64,000 nucleotides of DNA from Lactuca virosa (GCA_928212115.1 CAKMRJ010005745.1:99749433-99813432), one strand, 5' to 3'; positions 31,784 through 43,451 are shown, numbered from the stretch's first letter. Numbers and translations: made by a program. Notes: generated from the letters alone by a model not told the origin.

Positions 31784-32771
31784 AGAAGGACCAATATCAC
31801 ATTTTTATGGATCCTAATAGCTCCATAATGGATAAAGTTTCCAAATTTATCCATTAGAATGGCCTAAACCACCAAGATCTAGTCTTTAAGTCTCAAAGGG
31901 GCCAAAAGTGCATCTTTTTCAACTTAATCCATTAAGTCCATGTCTCCAACCTTTAGATTTGAACCGATATGATGTTTATATCGATAAAGTTTCCAACTTT
32001 ATCCATTACAAGGTCACAAACTTATAAGATCTAAACTTTATGTACTAAAGTGACAAAAAAGCTCATAACACCCAAAACTAGCTAGATCTAACATTTGCAT
32101 CATCAAGTTTCAAGCTTTATACCTCCAGAAGAAAGATTAAGGTGAAAAAGGTCTGGATCTACAAGCTCCAATGCAACCAACACTTCTCCAAGGAGTTCCT
32201 TCTTCTCCAAGTGCACCAATCACACTCCAAAGGACTCAAAACATCTTCTTTAGCATATAAGGCTCAAACTAGGGTTAGGGTTTCATGGGAGGACGTTGGA
32301 GAGATGGAGGTTGAGAATGGTAAGGGTTTGGGGGAGTTAAGGAGCTTAAATAGGGCTCAGAACCCTCAAAATAGGGTTTAGGGACTGATCGCGTATGCAC
32401 AACGTACTCCTGATACACCCAACATACCAGGTTGATCCCCCACGGTCCTCTTTGACTTGTACGCCCAACGTACGCAACTTAACCCAAAACCGACATAATT
32501 TCAAACGATCATAACTTCTTCATTCTAACTCCGATTTCGACGATCTTTATATCCACGGAAAGGTATCGATGAGCCCACAATATTTTCTAGATATCTTGGA
32601 CTAAAAACTTCTCAAACAAAAATACATATTTCATGCAAGACCTTGACCCATGATTTTCCTTTTTTACCCTTTGGCCCAAAACACAATTCAAAGGTTAAGA
32701 TCTCGCAAACATCATTAACTCTTTCTACAAGGACTAAACTTAGCCTACTTAAGGCCCAAAGCCTTTACACA
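31784..32771 (-). repeat. Tekay-type LTR, 5' part (continuation of 28194-28734)
   Basis: On the minus strand: GTACG-CCCAA-CGTAC hairpins and related motifs at 32392-32476, TATA box TATTTAAG (32345-32352), then untranslated leader with TAGGGTTT and GGAGGTATAAAGC stretches. The start of the LTR is missing near 32771. Together with 28194-28734 it reproduces the motif-TATA-motif-donor order of the other Tekay LTRs. Confidence 0.6.
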
Positions 32772-33250
32772 TGTATTATGGGTAATTTGTGGAGTAATTT
32801 GAGTTGGGTCACTGTTTTGTATATGTGATCAGTAGAGTTAGTATCGAGAGTGGTGATTTGTTTAACTATCATTTCAAATTATTAGGTGAGTTTTCCTCAC
32901 TGTACTCGTGGGTCGAAGGCACCAATGTCGGCCCACTAGATTGTGCATCCTGGTATATAGGATATTCTTATTGTGTATTGATATGTTAGATCTGTATCAT
33001 TGTATATAGGATGTTGCTATGCGGTAGTGATCTGTAGATCTGCCTTTTTGTCTGCTGACTGGTTATATGATTATATGTTGCTGGATATATGTTATTTGTT
33101 ATGTATATGTCGACATATTATGGTGGGGTTGAGAATGTACTGCTTTGTGCTGACAGTCAACAGACCAGGCATTCCAATCGAAAGGTTGTAGGCCAGGGCA
33201 TTCCAACCGAAAGTTTGTGGGCTGGGGGCAATCCAACTATAACATTCAGT
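32772..33250 (+). repeat. Tekay-type LTR fragment, plus strand
   Basis: Contains a donor TTAG|GTGAGTTTTCCTCAC (intron from 32886), then GTGGGTCGAAGGCACCAATG and three copies of a CCAGGCATTCCAA-type unit near 33165-33240, all with counterparts in the LTR ending at 35027. Edges approximate. Confidence 0.55.
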
Positions 33251-33362
33251 TTTAAGGTACTTGATTTCGATGTTTTCTTTAGCATTTGGATGAAGTCAAT
33301 ACGTGAGCAATGCCTCTCACATCGAGAGCCATGGTTTACTTGTTGACCTACATTCCTTGAAT

Positions 33363-33437
33363 CTTACGATGTGAGCGCTTGTTACTCACGATGTGAGAGC
33401 GGTCTGATGACCAAAACCCTAATTTTTTCAGTATTTA
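33363..33437 (+). promoter_or_regulatory. LTR promoter: TTACGATGTGAG/CTCACGATGTGAG motifs and TATA box
   Basis: CTTACGATGTGAG at 33363, CTCACGATGTGAG at 33385-33397 and TATTTAA near 33431. A partial relative TCTCACATCGAGAG lies near 33313. Confidence 0.6.
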
Positions 33438-34022
33438 ATGGAATGAAAGGGCTAGGATTGTCCACCCTCAGCCTCCCTCACACTCTAAGCCTCCAGAAAC
33501 CCTAATATCAATCACTCTTGAGGTCCTTAGTCATTTTGGTGCATTTTCTAGATTGAAGAATGAGAGAAGAAGAGGAAAGAAGCACTCTAATGGTGGAGTG
33601 GGCAAAGTAGCATCATCATCATCATCATCTCTGCTTGTTGTTGTACCTTTGTAAGTATCAAAGGTTCAAAATTTATTGCATATTATGGATAGATATACGG
33701 TATTTTCCATATTTGTTCATGTTAAGCATGATTGAATAAAGTAAATCCTTAAAGTTAGCAACTTTATAGATTCTAAGGGTTCCTTGATCATCAGATTATC
33801 TAGATCTGGAAGTTGGTGAGGTATAAGAACCATGCATGAGATTTTGATGCATATTATTCCACTTTTTGACCTATAATGGATTGGGTCATGCATGGTTCAA
33901 GCATGTCCATAAAGCAAACATTTTTATGGACCTTAGGGGTCCCCTTTAGCTTCTGGATGAGATGGATTCAATTGCTTAAGTATTAAGGACTTAAAACCTT
34001 GACTTTTGGCTTCAGACTGTAG

Positions 34023-34233
34023 TCACGACGTGAGATATCAGGTCTCACGATGTGACAAAGATTAAACCTGTAAATTATTGAGTTCATGGAACTCATGATA
34101 TGACTTTATAATTCCCACGTCATGAGGTCTGTTCTGTAGGAATTCATGAATGAGTTATTTGAGCCTGGAGCGAGTTGCTGGAATCGGACCTGGTGGACTC
34201 TCACGACATGACCAAGGATTGGTCACGACGTGA
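34023..34233 (+). promoter_or_regulatory. Second TCACGACGTGA cluster, in the transcribed LTR
   Basis: TCACGACGTGA at 34023-34033 and 34223-34233, TCACGATGTGA at 34045-34055 and TCACGACATGA at 34201-34211. Decayed forms CTCATGATATGAC and CACGTCATGAG lie between, looking like CpG loss. Confidence 0.75.
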
Positions 34234-34544
34234 GACCCTATATTAGGGTTTTGTCCAATGGCTTTTACTCGGTTGACTTTTGACTTTGACCAGGATTTTG
34301 ACCAAGTTTGACTTAGGGATATTTTGAGTATTTTGAGTTGTAATCTGAGTTTTGGTCATTGTTATTTTTAAAGGTGACCAGTAGAATGGGTTTCGGAGCA
34401 GCGTGTTGTTTCATCTTTTTATTCGTCTGTAAGGTGAGATTTCTCACTATATGCATGGGTCGAAGGCACTAATGCAGGCCCAACATTGTGTTAGGTAGGA
34501 TGATAGTTTTTATGTGAATTATATGTGTTTGAATGTTTGGGTTG

Positions 34545-34760
34545 AAATACACCCCGGGGCGGGGCCCACTATCGTATGTTCGGGTTGAAATAAACCCCAA
34601 GGAAGGGCCCACTATTGTATGATTGGATTGAAATATATCCCATGGTGGGGCCCAATGGTTGGGCCCATATGTGACGATCGGGTTGAAATACACCCCAGGG
34701 AGGGACCCCAGGGCTGGGCCTATATATGTATATCGGGTTGGAGCACACCCCAAGGTTTAG
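34545..34760 (+). repeat. Tandem repeat with GGGTTGAAATACACCCC units
   Basis: Five units of about 43-55 bp, each with a CCC..GGGCCC element. It occupies the same place in the LTR as the 23-bp hairpin array of the LTR at 19508. Confidence 0.8.
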
Positions 34761-35030
34761 CCCAGCTGTATGATTGGTATATGGTACTTTCGGGAACTCT
34801 CTAAGCTTACTAATTACAGTTTATGTTTATGGTTTCAGGTACTTCCGGTTCGAAGGGGAAGGGTCTGGCGTGATGGCACAACATCCTCCCCTCATGATTT
34901 CCGCATTTTGAATAAATTGTACTCCGATATTTTGATATTATATTAGTTGATGGTTTTAAAACAATTAATTAATGAAATTGTTGGTCTTTCAAATGGAAAA
35001 TTTTATCATTATTTTTGGGACGTTACAAGT

Positions 35031-35042
35031 TGGTATCAGAGC
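35031..35042 (+). other. Primer binding site (tRNA-iMet type)
   Basis: TGGTATCAGAGC three bases after the LTR end. Confidence 0.92.
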
Positions 35043-35865
35043 CTTGGTTTGAGGTATTCGGACACACTTTTGGGTGTGTCAGAACTCAAACCGAGGAGAT
35101 GGTAATATTTTCGAAAGAAAAAGAAATCGAATTTCTAAAAAGATTTTTTACTAAGTAAAAAGGGGGTGCTATGTGTGCAATCAGTCGAGCTTAAATAAGT
35201 GGTTCTCAAAATTACCCATACCTTTGTATTATGATTAGTATACTTGATATGAGAATTACACGCTAGATTAGGGCTAAGGATACCTTTAGGAATCATATGA
35301 TAGAATTACCTTATTTGCGTGATGCCTCATAGCCTAGGAGAATTGATACTATGTATTACATAGAATTGATATCAGCTCAGTTAATTGCTAAGTGTATGCC
35401 TTTAAAGTTGTATACGATTAGGATCATATAGCCTTAGAATGATCGATTTAGCCTCATTTCCTGTTCCTTTTTTTGTTGTGGACTTAGGGTAGAATCATCA
35501 TTTGACAGTCTATGTGATTCCATTTTATATATAACTTGCATGCATGAGGCAACCAGCGGTGTTGATTGAGGTTCTTGGTATTGCGAGCGGTGGGAGTTGA
35601 GGATTCATAGGAAAGTCTAGGATATGTATTTTTTTAGCATAAGAATGGTGTATAGCTCTAGTATGGTGACTTAGAAGAATCATGACGACTCTTGAGGAGG
35701 GGTACAGATAGGTGTGAAAGGTAGTATTTAGCCTGTACTACTGGAAGCATAGGATCTATACCAGTGATAATAGCATACCTGGAGACTCTAAAGAGACTTA
35801 TATAGTGAGAATTCCCTTGAGTCTTATGCTGATTGTTTATATGTTTGTGTTTCAGTTTGAGTATA
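35043..35865 (+). other. Tekay leader, no ORF
   Basis: Untranslated leader between PBS and gag. It ends with a branch-like CTGAT, a U-rich tract and TTTCAG at 35850-35855, an acceptor 10 nt before the gag ATG. Confidence 0.6.
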
Positions 35866-36675
35866 ATGATGACTACTCGAGGAGGTTCTGGCTCTGGTTT
35901 TGGTTCAGGTTCTAACTCGGGCAGAGAACCGATTGATGAGATGTTGCGCGACTTCATTGCAGCTGAGGTTACTCGCGATATCTTGGAAGCTACTCCTGTG
36001 ATGTTCGGTACCATCAAAGAGGGGATTATGGAGCTGATGGATGAGAGGCTCGGGTATTTTCAAGCAGAGATTGTTGCAGGCCAGATAGGATCTCGAAGTC
36101 CCTCATTTCGGGAGTTCAAGGCTTGTGGAGCTCCTGAGTTATTTGGGGCTAAGGACCCCATTGCTAGCCAATGTTGGATCGCTGACATGGAGAATGCTCA
36201 GCGGACGAGTTTTTTCCCTGAATCGGTAAAGGTGGGATTTGCATCCTACATGCTGAGGGACCGAGCACAAGACTGGTGGAATGAGGTTGGACGAGTTGTA
36301 GGGTCAGTGACAGTGGCAGTCATGACTTGGGAGGATTTTGTTTCGAGGTTCCAGAGGGATTTTTCACCAGCTATCGAGGTGCAGCAACTGGAGAGGGAGT
36401 TCCAGGACCTTCACCAGACTACTGAGATTGTAGCGGAGATCACCGCCAAGTTTCGAGAGAGGGATTTGTTGGTTCTGCAGTATGTTGCGGATGAGGAGAT
36501 GAAGAAGATGAGATACCAAGACATGTTGAGAGAGGATATCAGGGAGTTTGTGAGCTTTTCGGGGTGCAAGACCCTGAATGATATGATTGAGAAGGCCCAT
36601 GAGCGGGAGATTGAGTTTGGAGCTTCTGACGAAGCGGAAGCCGGAGCAGGTACAGATAGCGGTGGACCAGACTAA
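35866..36675 (+). CDS. gag: Tekay-type Gag, C-terminally frameshifted
   Basis: 269 aa from the ATG at 35866, chosen because it follows the acceptor TTTCAG and begins MMTTRGGSGSG, the Gly/Ser-rich start seen in such gags; the frame is open from 35833. Residues about 60-210 carry the retrotransposon gag capsid fold: FREFKACGAPELFGAKDP, AQDWWNEVGR, WEDFVSRFQRDFSP, then QLEREFQDLHQTTE. The frame shifts near 36610-36660; the basic linker and CCHC knuckles lie in another frame downstream. An intact copy would continue into protease-RT. Confidence 0.85.
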   Translation: MMTTRGGSGSGFGSGSNSGREPIDEMLRDFIAAEVTRDILEATPVMFGTIKEGIMELMDERLGYFQAEIVAGQIGSRSPSFREFKACGAPELFGAKDPIASQCWIADMENAQRTSFFPESVKVGFASYMLRDRAQDWWNEVGRVVGSVTVAVMTWEDFVSRFQRDFSPAIEVQQLEREFQDLHQTTEIVAEITAKFRERDLLVLQYVADEEMKKMRYQDMLREDIREFVSFSGCKTLNDMIEKAHEREIEFGASDEAEAGAGTDSGGPD

Positions 36676-37380
36676 GAGGACCAAGACTTCCGATTCACGC
36701 ATAAGAGGCCAGCAGGGCCGGATCCACTGCGGCAAGCCGCAGGATGGGGCGTTTCGATTGATCGGTTCAGTATGTCTCAGTTGTGGTTAGTCGGGCCACA
36801 TGAGTAGGTACTGTCCCCTAGGGTGTTCTGATTTGATTTCATTGCAGTCAGATTGGCCATAAAAAGGTTGATTGTCCGAGATTGTCAAGGGGAGCAGTGG
36901 CGGCACCTGTGCTAGCCACCTTTAGGATTACTAATGGCCGCCAGGGCATGGCGGAGGCACATGTGGTGAAGAGCAGGGCATTTTAGCTGACCATCGATGT
37001 GGCCCGTGCAGCACCGGATGTGGTCACTAGTATGTGACTTATTCATATCTTTTATTGTTTTCCTTATTTACGCTCATGATTGTATTTGATCTTGTATAGG
37101 GACCTTTTTGGTCACTGGTATAACTGATCATGTTCTATTTGATTCGGGTGATATCTGATCCTTTGTATCTCTTGCGCTTAGCAAAAACATTTGTGATGCT
37201 CCCGGGATCTGGATTACCCTTTGGAGGTTGAGATTTCGGATGCCCGTTCTGTGAGTGCTTCGAGGGTTCATCGTGGGTATGTCTTGAATCTGTTTAGTGA
37301 CAGATACTCTATTGATTTGGTGCCGATTCCTCTGCGAGGATCGAAGGTTATTATCGGGATGGATTTGTTGGGCACCTAAT
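36587..37380 (+). pseudogene. Tekay gag C-terminus, zinc knuckle and protease, with an intron-like insertion
   Basis: In the shifted frame: basic linker, CLSCG-stop-SGHMSRYC (knuckle with a nonsense codon), a second knuckle in another frame (HCSQIGHKKVDCP), then ..ARAAPDVVT. A 70-bp GT..AG segment (37030-37099) then interrupts the protease. Removing it restores frame into TFLVTGI and FDSG; a TGA follows three codons later. VIIGMDLLG and PNGAMI mark the protease end. The element stops near 37406, where copia sequence begins. Confidence 0.7.
37030..37099 (+). other. Candidate 70-bp intron at the gag-protease junction
   Basis: GTATGTGACTT ... TTGTATAG, U-rich, with in-frame stops and a length not divisible by three. 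The flanking codons join in frame. The homologous junctions at 17160 and about 52224 (minus strand) lack any insertion. Confidence 0.55.
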
Positions 37381-37406
37381 GGGGCCATGATCGAAGGTTA
37401 TTATCG

Positions 37407-37871
37407 ACTGTATGATTGGTATGTGAGTCGAGTCCCATATGCTTTGGATATTGGATCGATCATGTATGTTATGACATGTGCTTATTCTAATGTTTTAGAT
37501 GCCTTGAGAATCATTAGAGAGTATCAATAATTTGCTTGAATGGATCGCTAGACAACTGCCAAGAACATTCTAAGGTATTGAAAGATACTAAAGGACTGGT
37601 TACTTGTGAACAATAGAAAACGTGATTTAGAAGAACTAAAGTGACACAAATTTTCGGAATGTCTTTATGTCATAATCTAAATGGAAATTAGTCTTGAATG
37701 GTAGTGTGGTAACATGAAATGTTCGTTAGGAAATGGTGCTAGACTCAAATATTTTGAGTTTGACTACATTAGTGTAAGTGAAATATCCAAGGAAATGGTG
37801 CTAGACTCAATATTTTGGGATAGTCTTTTGAGTAACAAATTGCTATTAGAAATATTTTGGGAAGGTGCAGT
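37407..37871 (+). pseudogene. Copia RT/RNase H fragment (left of solo LTR)
   Basis: Starts with SRVPYALDIGSIMYVMTC, matching HIPYASAVGSIMYAMTC in the Angela element at 55565-55640 (minus strand), followed by AKNILRY and a decayed RNase H. No open frame. The 5' part of this copia element is missing and the junction to Tekay sequence is at an 18-bp repeat. Confidence 0.75.
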
Positions 37872-38655
37872 TGATGGGTTTTATACATAAGAAACAATCC
37901 TATGTGCTCATACAAACCCTAATGCTTGGATCTAGGTTTCTCTATTGTACATGCTTTGAATCCAAGACTTGTATACCCTAATCTAGCATGCATAATATCA
38001 AAATAACATAAAACATCAGATCTAGATGTTTACCTCTTCAACAATAGCTTGAATCTTCTTTTCTTGAGCTTAGAATCACAATTGTAATTCCTCTAATGGA
38101 TCACAAACACCAAGAAGCAAGAAGGCAATAGGAGAGAGGAGAGAGATGCTAAAATCGGCCTAGGGTTTCTCTTGGAAGAAGTGTTAGCCGAAAATCACAT
38201 GTAGGGGTCTCTATTTATAGTGTAGGCTCCTAGGGTTTCAATCTAAACCCTAATTGATAGCTTAGCCACCAAGCAGCCCAAGGAACCTTCTGGAATAGGG
38301 CCTTGGACGAAATATGATGATCCCTTCATCATATTTTCGTTCCCCTTCTTGTCCATTAGGTTTCCTAGCCCAAAATCCAACTATCACACATTTGACAGTT
38401 TATACCCCTTTATTTAATTAATCTCTTTTAGTCACCAAATTAATTCCTAATTAATTTATGACTAATACTAATTAAATAAATATGATTTCTCCTTTAATAT
38501 ATTATTCTTATAATATATTAATAAACCATAATATTCTCTCTCTCATATCAAATTACCTTGTCAAGTTGCTTTGGTGAAGGCAACCCAAAAGGACCATGCA
38601 TAACCGGGTCAAGTACATACCAAATATAGTTACGGGCTTAGACACTAATCCAACA
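37872..38655 (-). mobile_element. Solo LTR, Angela-type (TSD GCAGT)
   Basis: 784 bp, TGATGGGTTT..ATCCAACA in plus orientation (an Angela-type LTR on the minus strand), flanked by the perfect duplication GCAGT (37867-37871, 38656-38660). It has no PBS or PPT on either side. It arose by LTR-LTR recombination after insertion into the copia fragment. The AAAACCCATCA end matches the LTR at 39728-40539. Confidence 0.95.
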
Positions 38656-38660
38656 GCAGT

Positions 38661-39727
38661 CTCATTGACTAATCATCCTTGATACTACAGAAAGGTCAAT
38701 GTAGAGAAGGAGAAAATTCCACTACATGCAAGAAAAGGTTTGAGGATGGAGATCTAGTTGTGAAGTGAGTATCTTCTTGATGATTCGTTTAATATAGTGA
38801 TGACCAAAGGAAAACATGATGTGCATGCTAAAATCATTGGCATTAGAAATGATGAAAATTTTAGTTGTTAAGTCGATTACCCGAAATATTTATACAATAA
38901 GTAAATTTTTAATTGTATGGTGATTAAATAATGGAGAATTATTTATATTCAAGAGTATGATACCATAGACAATTAGTTTATTATTGTGCTTATTTTACAT
39001 GTTTCTTCATGAATAATTAATTTACTCAAAAATCCACAGTCAATTACACTTTTGGGAGTAAGTGATGATTTAAGACTGTCATTGAGGATTAGTAGATTGT
39101 CCATGGTGATTGGACACAACATGGAGATTGTTGTTATACTCATGAGTGCTTAAATAGGGATTTTAAGTATTGGATAAACCCACACTTAGAAATTACTTCA
39201 TTGATTTAATCACGAGTAATTCTAAGACGGTAATATCTTTTATTCTTGAACCAGAGATATATAAGTTGTAGTTTGCAAGTTTGTTGTGCATTGGTTTACA
39301 TCAACGCATTCGTAACTGGATGTTATAAAGTGTATTTCCATGTGTGGCATGATGAGTAAAGGTTATGATTATATAGTTAAAGTTTATTCGTTCATTTTGC
39401 TTATTAAGGAAAAGTGGTATCTTTGGCCCCTCACTGATTTCATGTTGACATTCACGTGTAAGACCTTGCATGGACTAAATTGAGTAGTCTAAATCTAGTC
39501 ATCATAAATCGGAAATCAAGAAATAGAATTTTGGACCATGGGATTGATTTGTATCCATGTCTCATGTCCATATGATATCTTATAGAACGAGGGAATAGTT
39601 GATCACTTATCTTAGGGCCAACATTTTATTATATCAGAGTTCAATAGTGGCTGTGGAAAACACTCTTTACGGGTTATTCAAAGTCTATACTTGCAATTGT
39701 ATTTGAAGACCTATCCAAGTGGGAGAC
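38661..39727 (+). pseudogene. Copia RNase H end and 3' UTR (right of solo LTR)
   Basis: Continuation of 37407-37871: traces of the RNase H C-terminus near 38661-38800, then AT-rich 3' UTR that resembles 13950-14960, ending in CCAAGTGGGAGAC. No open frame. Confidence 0.65.
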
Positions 39728-40539
39728 TATTGGATTAAGGCGTCTAAGGTCTTAACTAAATTTGCATCATCTTAGTGAATAAAAGTAAAGTCCTTTTTGG
39801 GTTGCCCCCAATAACTAGAAATGACTTTAGGATAGAGATAAAATGATTTGTTAATTTATTATATGATTAATAAATTAAATAGAAATCATCAGAATTAATT
39901 ATTTATTGATCAGAATTAATCTGAAATTAATTCGGAATTAATTGGAATTAATTAAAGGTGCAAGGGTTGAATTTTATTTGTTCAATAGTTGAGCGAAAGG
40001 GGAATTCTAGAATGGTCCAAGGCATGGACAGTTATGAAGGAGTTCTGGAAAGGTTCCAGAAGCCTCCTGGTTGCTGATATGGAAATGATTTAAATAGATT
40101 AAATCTTATTATTTTATTATTTTTAAAAGCAAGGCTTATCTTAGATATTCACCAACTATAAATAGGACCCATTGGTCTTGCATTTTCGTTCCTAAGCCTT
40201 TGGGAAGAATGAAATCCGAATTTCATAAGTATCTCCTCTCTCTCTTCTTGATTCTTTATGGTTCTAAGGTTTTGAATGTGAACCATTAAACACATTCACA
40301 CTATTTGGATGTTTTCTTTCCACAGACTTTTGAAGATTAAAGGAGTTAGTATATCAATTATACTAAAAGTTATGTATCCTAATCTAGTTGATAGTCGATT
40401 ATAGTATATTAGATCTGTTGTTTTATAGTATGAGAAAATAATCAAATATCATAGATCCTTAGGTTGCATGTACCCATAAATTGTTTTATGTGAATTTCGT
40501 TCTGCAAGTATGTTTTAATGTGACCTAGAAAACCCATCA
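39728..40539 (+). repeat. Copia (Angela-type) 3' LTR
   Basis: 812 bp following the PPT. Starts TATTGGATTAAGG (expected TGTTGG) and ends AAACCCATCA. The matching 5' LTR is not in the window. Confidence 0.8.
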
Positions 40540-40582
40540 TGACGCATACTCATGATTCGACTAACAATTTATTTAATATTTT

Positions 40583-40650
<68 letters not shown>

Positions 40651-40746
40651 AGTTATAATTATAGTAGGGTGCATTTGAAATAGTTTAAAATTATAGGTTT
40701 AAACATATTAATTCTAGTTAACTTTTAATTGATTAATTTTAAAACC

Positions 40747-40817
<71 letters not shown>

Positions 40818-40901
40818 AAATTTGATTTTCATGTATATTTATCAGTAATTATTTAATGGTTAATCTATTAACCAAATTTAAGAATTATATATATACCTAT
40901 G

Positions 40902-40980
<79 letters not shown>

Positions 40981-41267
40981 TAATTATCTATCATATTTTA
41001 AATTTATTCTTTTAATTAAGGATAAGTTAAATTTAAACATACCAAATATGATTTAATCCAATTAATTTTTGAATCATTAAAATATGGATTAGGTAGGAAA
41101 CTAAAATAGATAAAGATTTGAAATTTTAACATATTCAAGGTTTTTTCAAAACTGCAAAACTTTCTTAAATTTCGAGAACCATAAGGTTCCATTAAAAATT
41201 CATGGAGTTCTTAGTGTTCTTAGAAATCGTTGAATTTAAGCATTCAACCTTTAATAATTTGAAAATC
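40540..41267. other. AT-rich region with three (AT)n tracts
   Basis: (AT)n runs at about 40583-40646, 40747-40815 and 40905-40977 within very AT-rich DNA. Nothing else recognised. Confidence 0.85.
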
Positions 41268-41623
41268 TGTTAGGTCTACATTGGTTGTGAGAAGTCGAAT
41301 TGGTAGTTTTCTTTATGCGAAGTGTCTGTAAATAGTGAATGTCCACATGACTTCGTTATCTTAATGTATTTAGTAGGCATCAATATGTTTTGTACTCTGA
41401 TGTATAGTCCTAGTATTTTTGTGATTCCATGAATACCCTATAAATAGGATAGGTACATAGAGGGTAGAGTAGCTTTTGCAGTTTCGCATTAGAGTTTCAT
41501 TATACTCAAACTCTTTGTGCTCATCCGGAATACAAGTGCTGAAACCAAATCTTATTTAGATCGACCTGTTCTTACTCTGTTTCCTTAGTTGATTGACTTA
41601 AACACATTTCTAAACACTTTTCA
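41268..41623 (+). repeat. Short copia-type 5' LTR
   Basis: 356 bp, TGTTAGGTCTAC..CACTTTTCA, TATA box CCTATAAATAGG near 41437, followed by a PBS at 41626-41636 (TGGTATCAGAG). The family differs from the Angela elements. Confidence 0.75.
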
Positions 41624-42547
41624 ATTGGTATCAGAGTAGGAATCATTAGATCAATTGAAGAATCCTTTCACATTTTTCATCTTATCGAGTCGATCTTTCC
41701 GATTCAATATTTCCGCTAGATAGAAACATAATTCCTCGTTTAATCGAGTGTGATAAATCGATTTTGCGTCTGTTTTTGTCAGTAGATCTAACATCTAATC
41801 CATTTCTCTTCAAGAAATTCCTCTTTTCACTGAATCTGATGTCAAATCTCAACGTTAACACGATGATGAATTTGCGAACTTGCTTGGATCTGCAACCAAG
41901 GTTCCGATGTTGATCCCTAAGTATTATGATCAATGGGTGGATTGTATGGGGGATTATCTCAACGGTATCGTTGAGGACCTTTGTAGATCTATTGAATCTG
42001 GACCAGATCGTTCATATTTACTTCTATTCTTTTAACGGTGGTTTGTGACTGTGAGTTCCATCATCGGTATTTTTAGGAGAAGTTATCCAAGCCTGTGGTA
42101 CTCATATGTTCCAGTTAAAACCTAATTCAATCTCGAATATCATATGTTTCGCGTTGCTTTTCCATGCCGCCCTGGTAGTGTCCATTGTTGATTTGATTCG
42201 CTACTACTTTTGCATTTGTAGTAGCGGTGCTTGGTTCTATTTTTGTTCTCAAGTAAAAAGATTCATAGATGGTCTTATAGATTCTATCAAGGGGTGGAAA
42301 AATGATTTTAGCTGGATTAATGACTCTATTTTACTTTTTTCAATATGTTTTGTTCCCTAGGAACGATTAATGACAATAATCCTGACAAAACACGTGACCT
42401 TAGTGAGGATATGTCAAAGATTTATTTTCTGGGTGTTTCAATTAAGAAATTCCCCAAGGCGGTATTGGCTAAAGTCGGTATGTGTATATTGGCTCTGTTT
42501 AGGTATTATTCCTACGTTGCACATTCGGGGAGAAGTTATGTTAATTT
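41624..42547 (+). pseudogene. Leader and truncated gag of the short-LTR copia element
   Basis: PBS, about 220 bp of leader, then a gag-like start in which one frame reads VPMLIPKYYDQWVDCMGDYL, the usual beginning of copia gag (..PKYDQW..M..YL). It decays soon after. 42106-42569 holds unrelated-looking short ORFs that I do not recognise. Truncated at 42547 by the rearrangement. Confidence 0.55.
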
Positions 42548-42905
42548 TGATGGGTTTTTAGCATTCTAACACTCCTATGGTGTGCATTCAACCCTAGAAT
42601 ACAAGTGCTGAAACCAAATCTTATTTAGATCGACCTGTTCTTACTCTGTTTCCTTAGTTGATTGACTTAAACACATTTCTAAACACTTTTCAATTGGTAT
42701 CAGAGTAGGAATCATTAGATCAATTGAAGAATCCTTTCACATTTTTCATCTTATCGAGTCGATCTTTCCGATTCAATATTTCCGCTAGATAGAAACATAA
42801 TTCCTCGTTTAATCGAGTGTGATTAATCGATTTTGCGTCTGTTTTTGTCAGTAGATCTAACATCTAATCCATTTATCTTCAAGAAATTCCTCTTTTCACT
42901 GAATC
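42548..42905. repeat. Inserted mosaic: LTR start plus copied copia leader
   Basis: 42548-42599 repeats the first 52 bp of the LTR at 42906. 42597-42910 repeats 41528-41841 with two base differences over 314 bp. Junctions have GAA and TGATG microhomology. Confidence 0.9.
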
Positions 42906-43403
42906 TGATGGGTTTTTAGCATTCTAACACTCCTATGGTGTGCATTCAACCCTAGAAACCTTGGATCTATGTTTTCTCTATTATACATGCAAATTTTCTT
43001 TTTCCAAGGTTTCATCCTAACTTACATGTGATTGGGGTACATATAATATAAAACTTAGTAGGATGACATACCTTTTCTTGTGGTTGATTTCTTGGAGCTT
43101 TAATAGCCTAGCACCAATAATGTGAATGCCTCAAGTGGAATCACAAATCACCAAAACAACTTGGAAGACTTTGAGAGAATATGATGCACTCTTGAAATCG
43201 GCTCACCCTTGATATGTCACACACTAGTGCAGATTTCAAGTGCCAAGGACTCCTTTATATAGTATGGTGGATTAGGGTTACATCCATGTAAACCCTAATA
43301 CCCATGACCTTTCATTTGCATAGGATCCATGGGTTAAAAGCTCCATAGACTATCCATGGACTTCCATGCAAGCTTAGCCCATCCTAAATGAACATTGGTC
43401 AAA

Positions 43404-43451
<48 letters not shown>

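Larger units (their letters stand above)
33251..35027 (+). repeat. Tekay-type 5' LTR, left end not identified
   Basis: Ends GGGACGTTACA before a PBS. It contains TCACG(A/T)(C/T)GTGA palindromes on both sides of a TATTTAA box near 33431, a donor AG|GTGAGA (intron from 34434) and five tandem units beginning GGGTTGAAATACACCCC (34545-34760). I did not find a TGTAACG start, so the left part is truncated or diverged. Confidence 0.7.

Noticed and set aside
32142..32381. Small plus-strand protein with GEMEVENGKG
   Set aside because: Lies antisense in the transcribed leader of a Tekay-type LTR (TATA on the other strand); no family resemblance.
37872..38655. Second gene-less element like 28735-31783
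   Set aside because: Only one LTR and direct TSDs on both sides, so it is a solo LTR.
40583..40977. AT tracts as matrix attachment or origin
   Set aside because: Simple (AT)n microsatellites with nothing else to support such a function.
42106..42569. Possible captured host gene fragment in two overlapping frames
   Set aside because: Membrane-like and mixed composition but no motif I recognise, no splice pattern and no long frame; left as unassigned copia interior.
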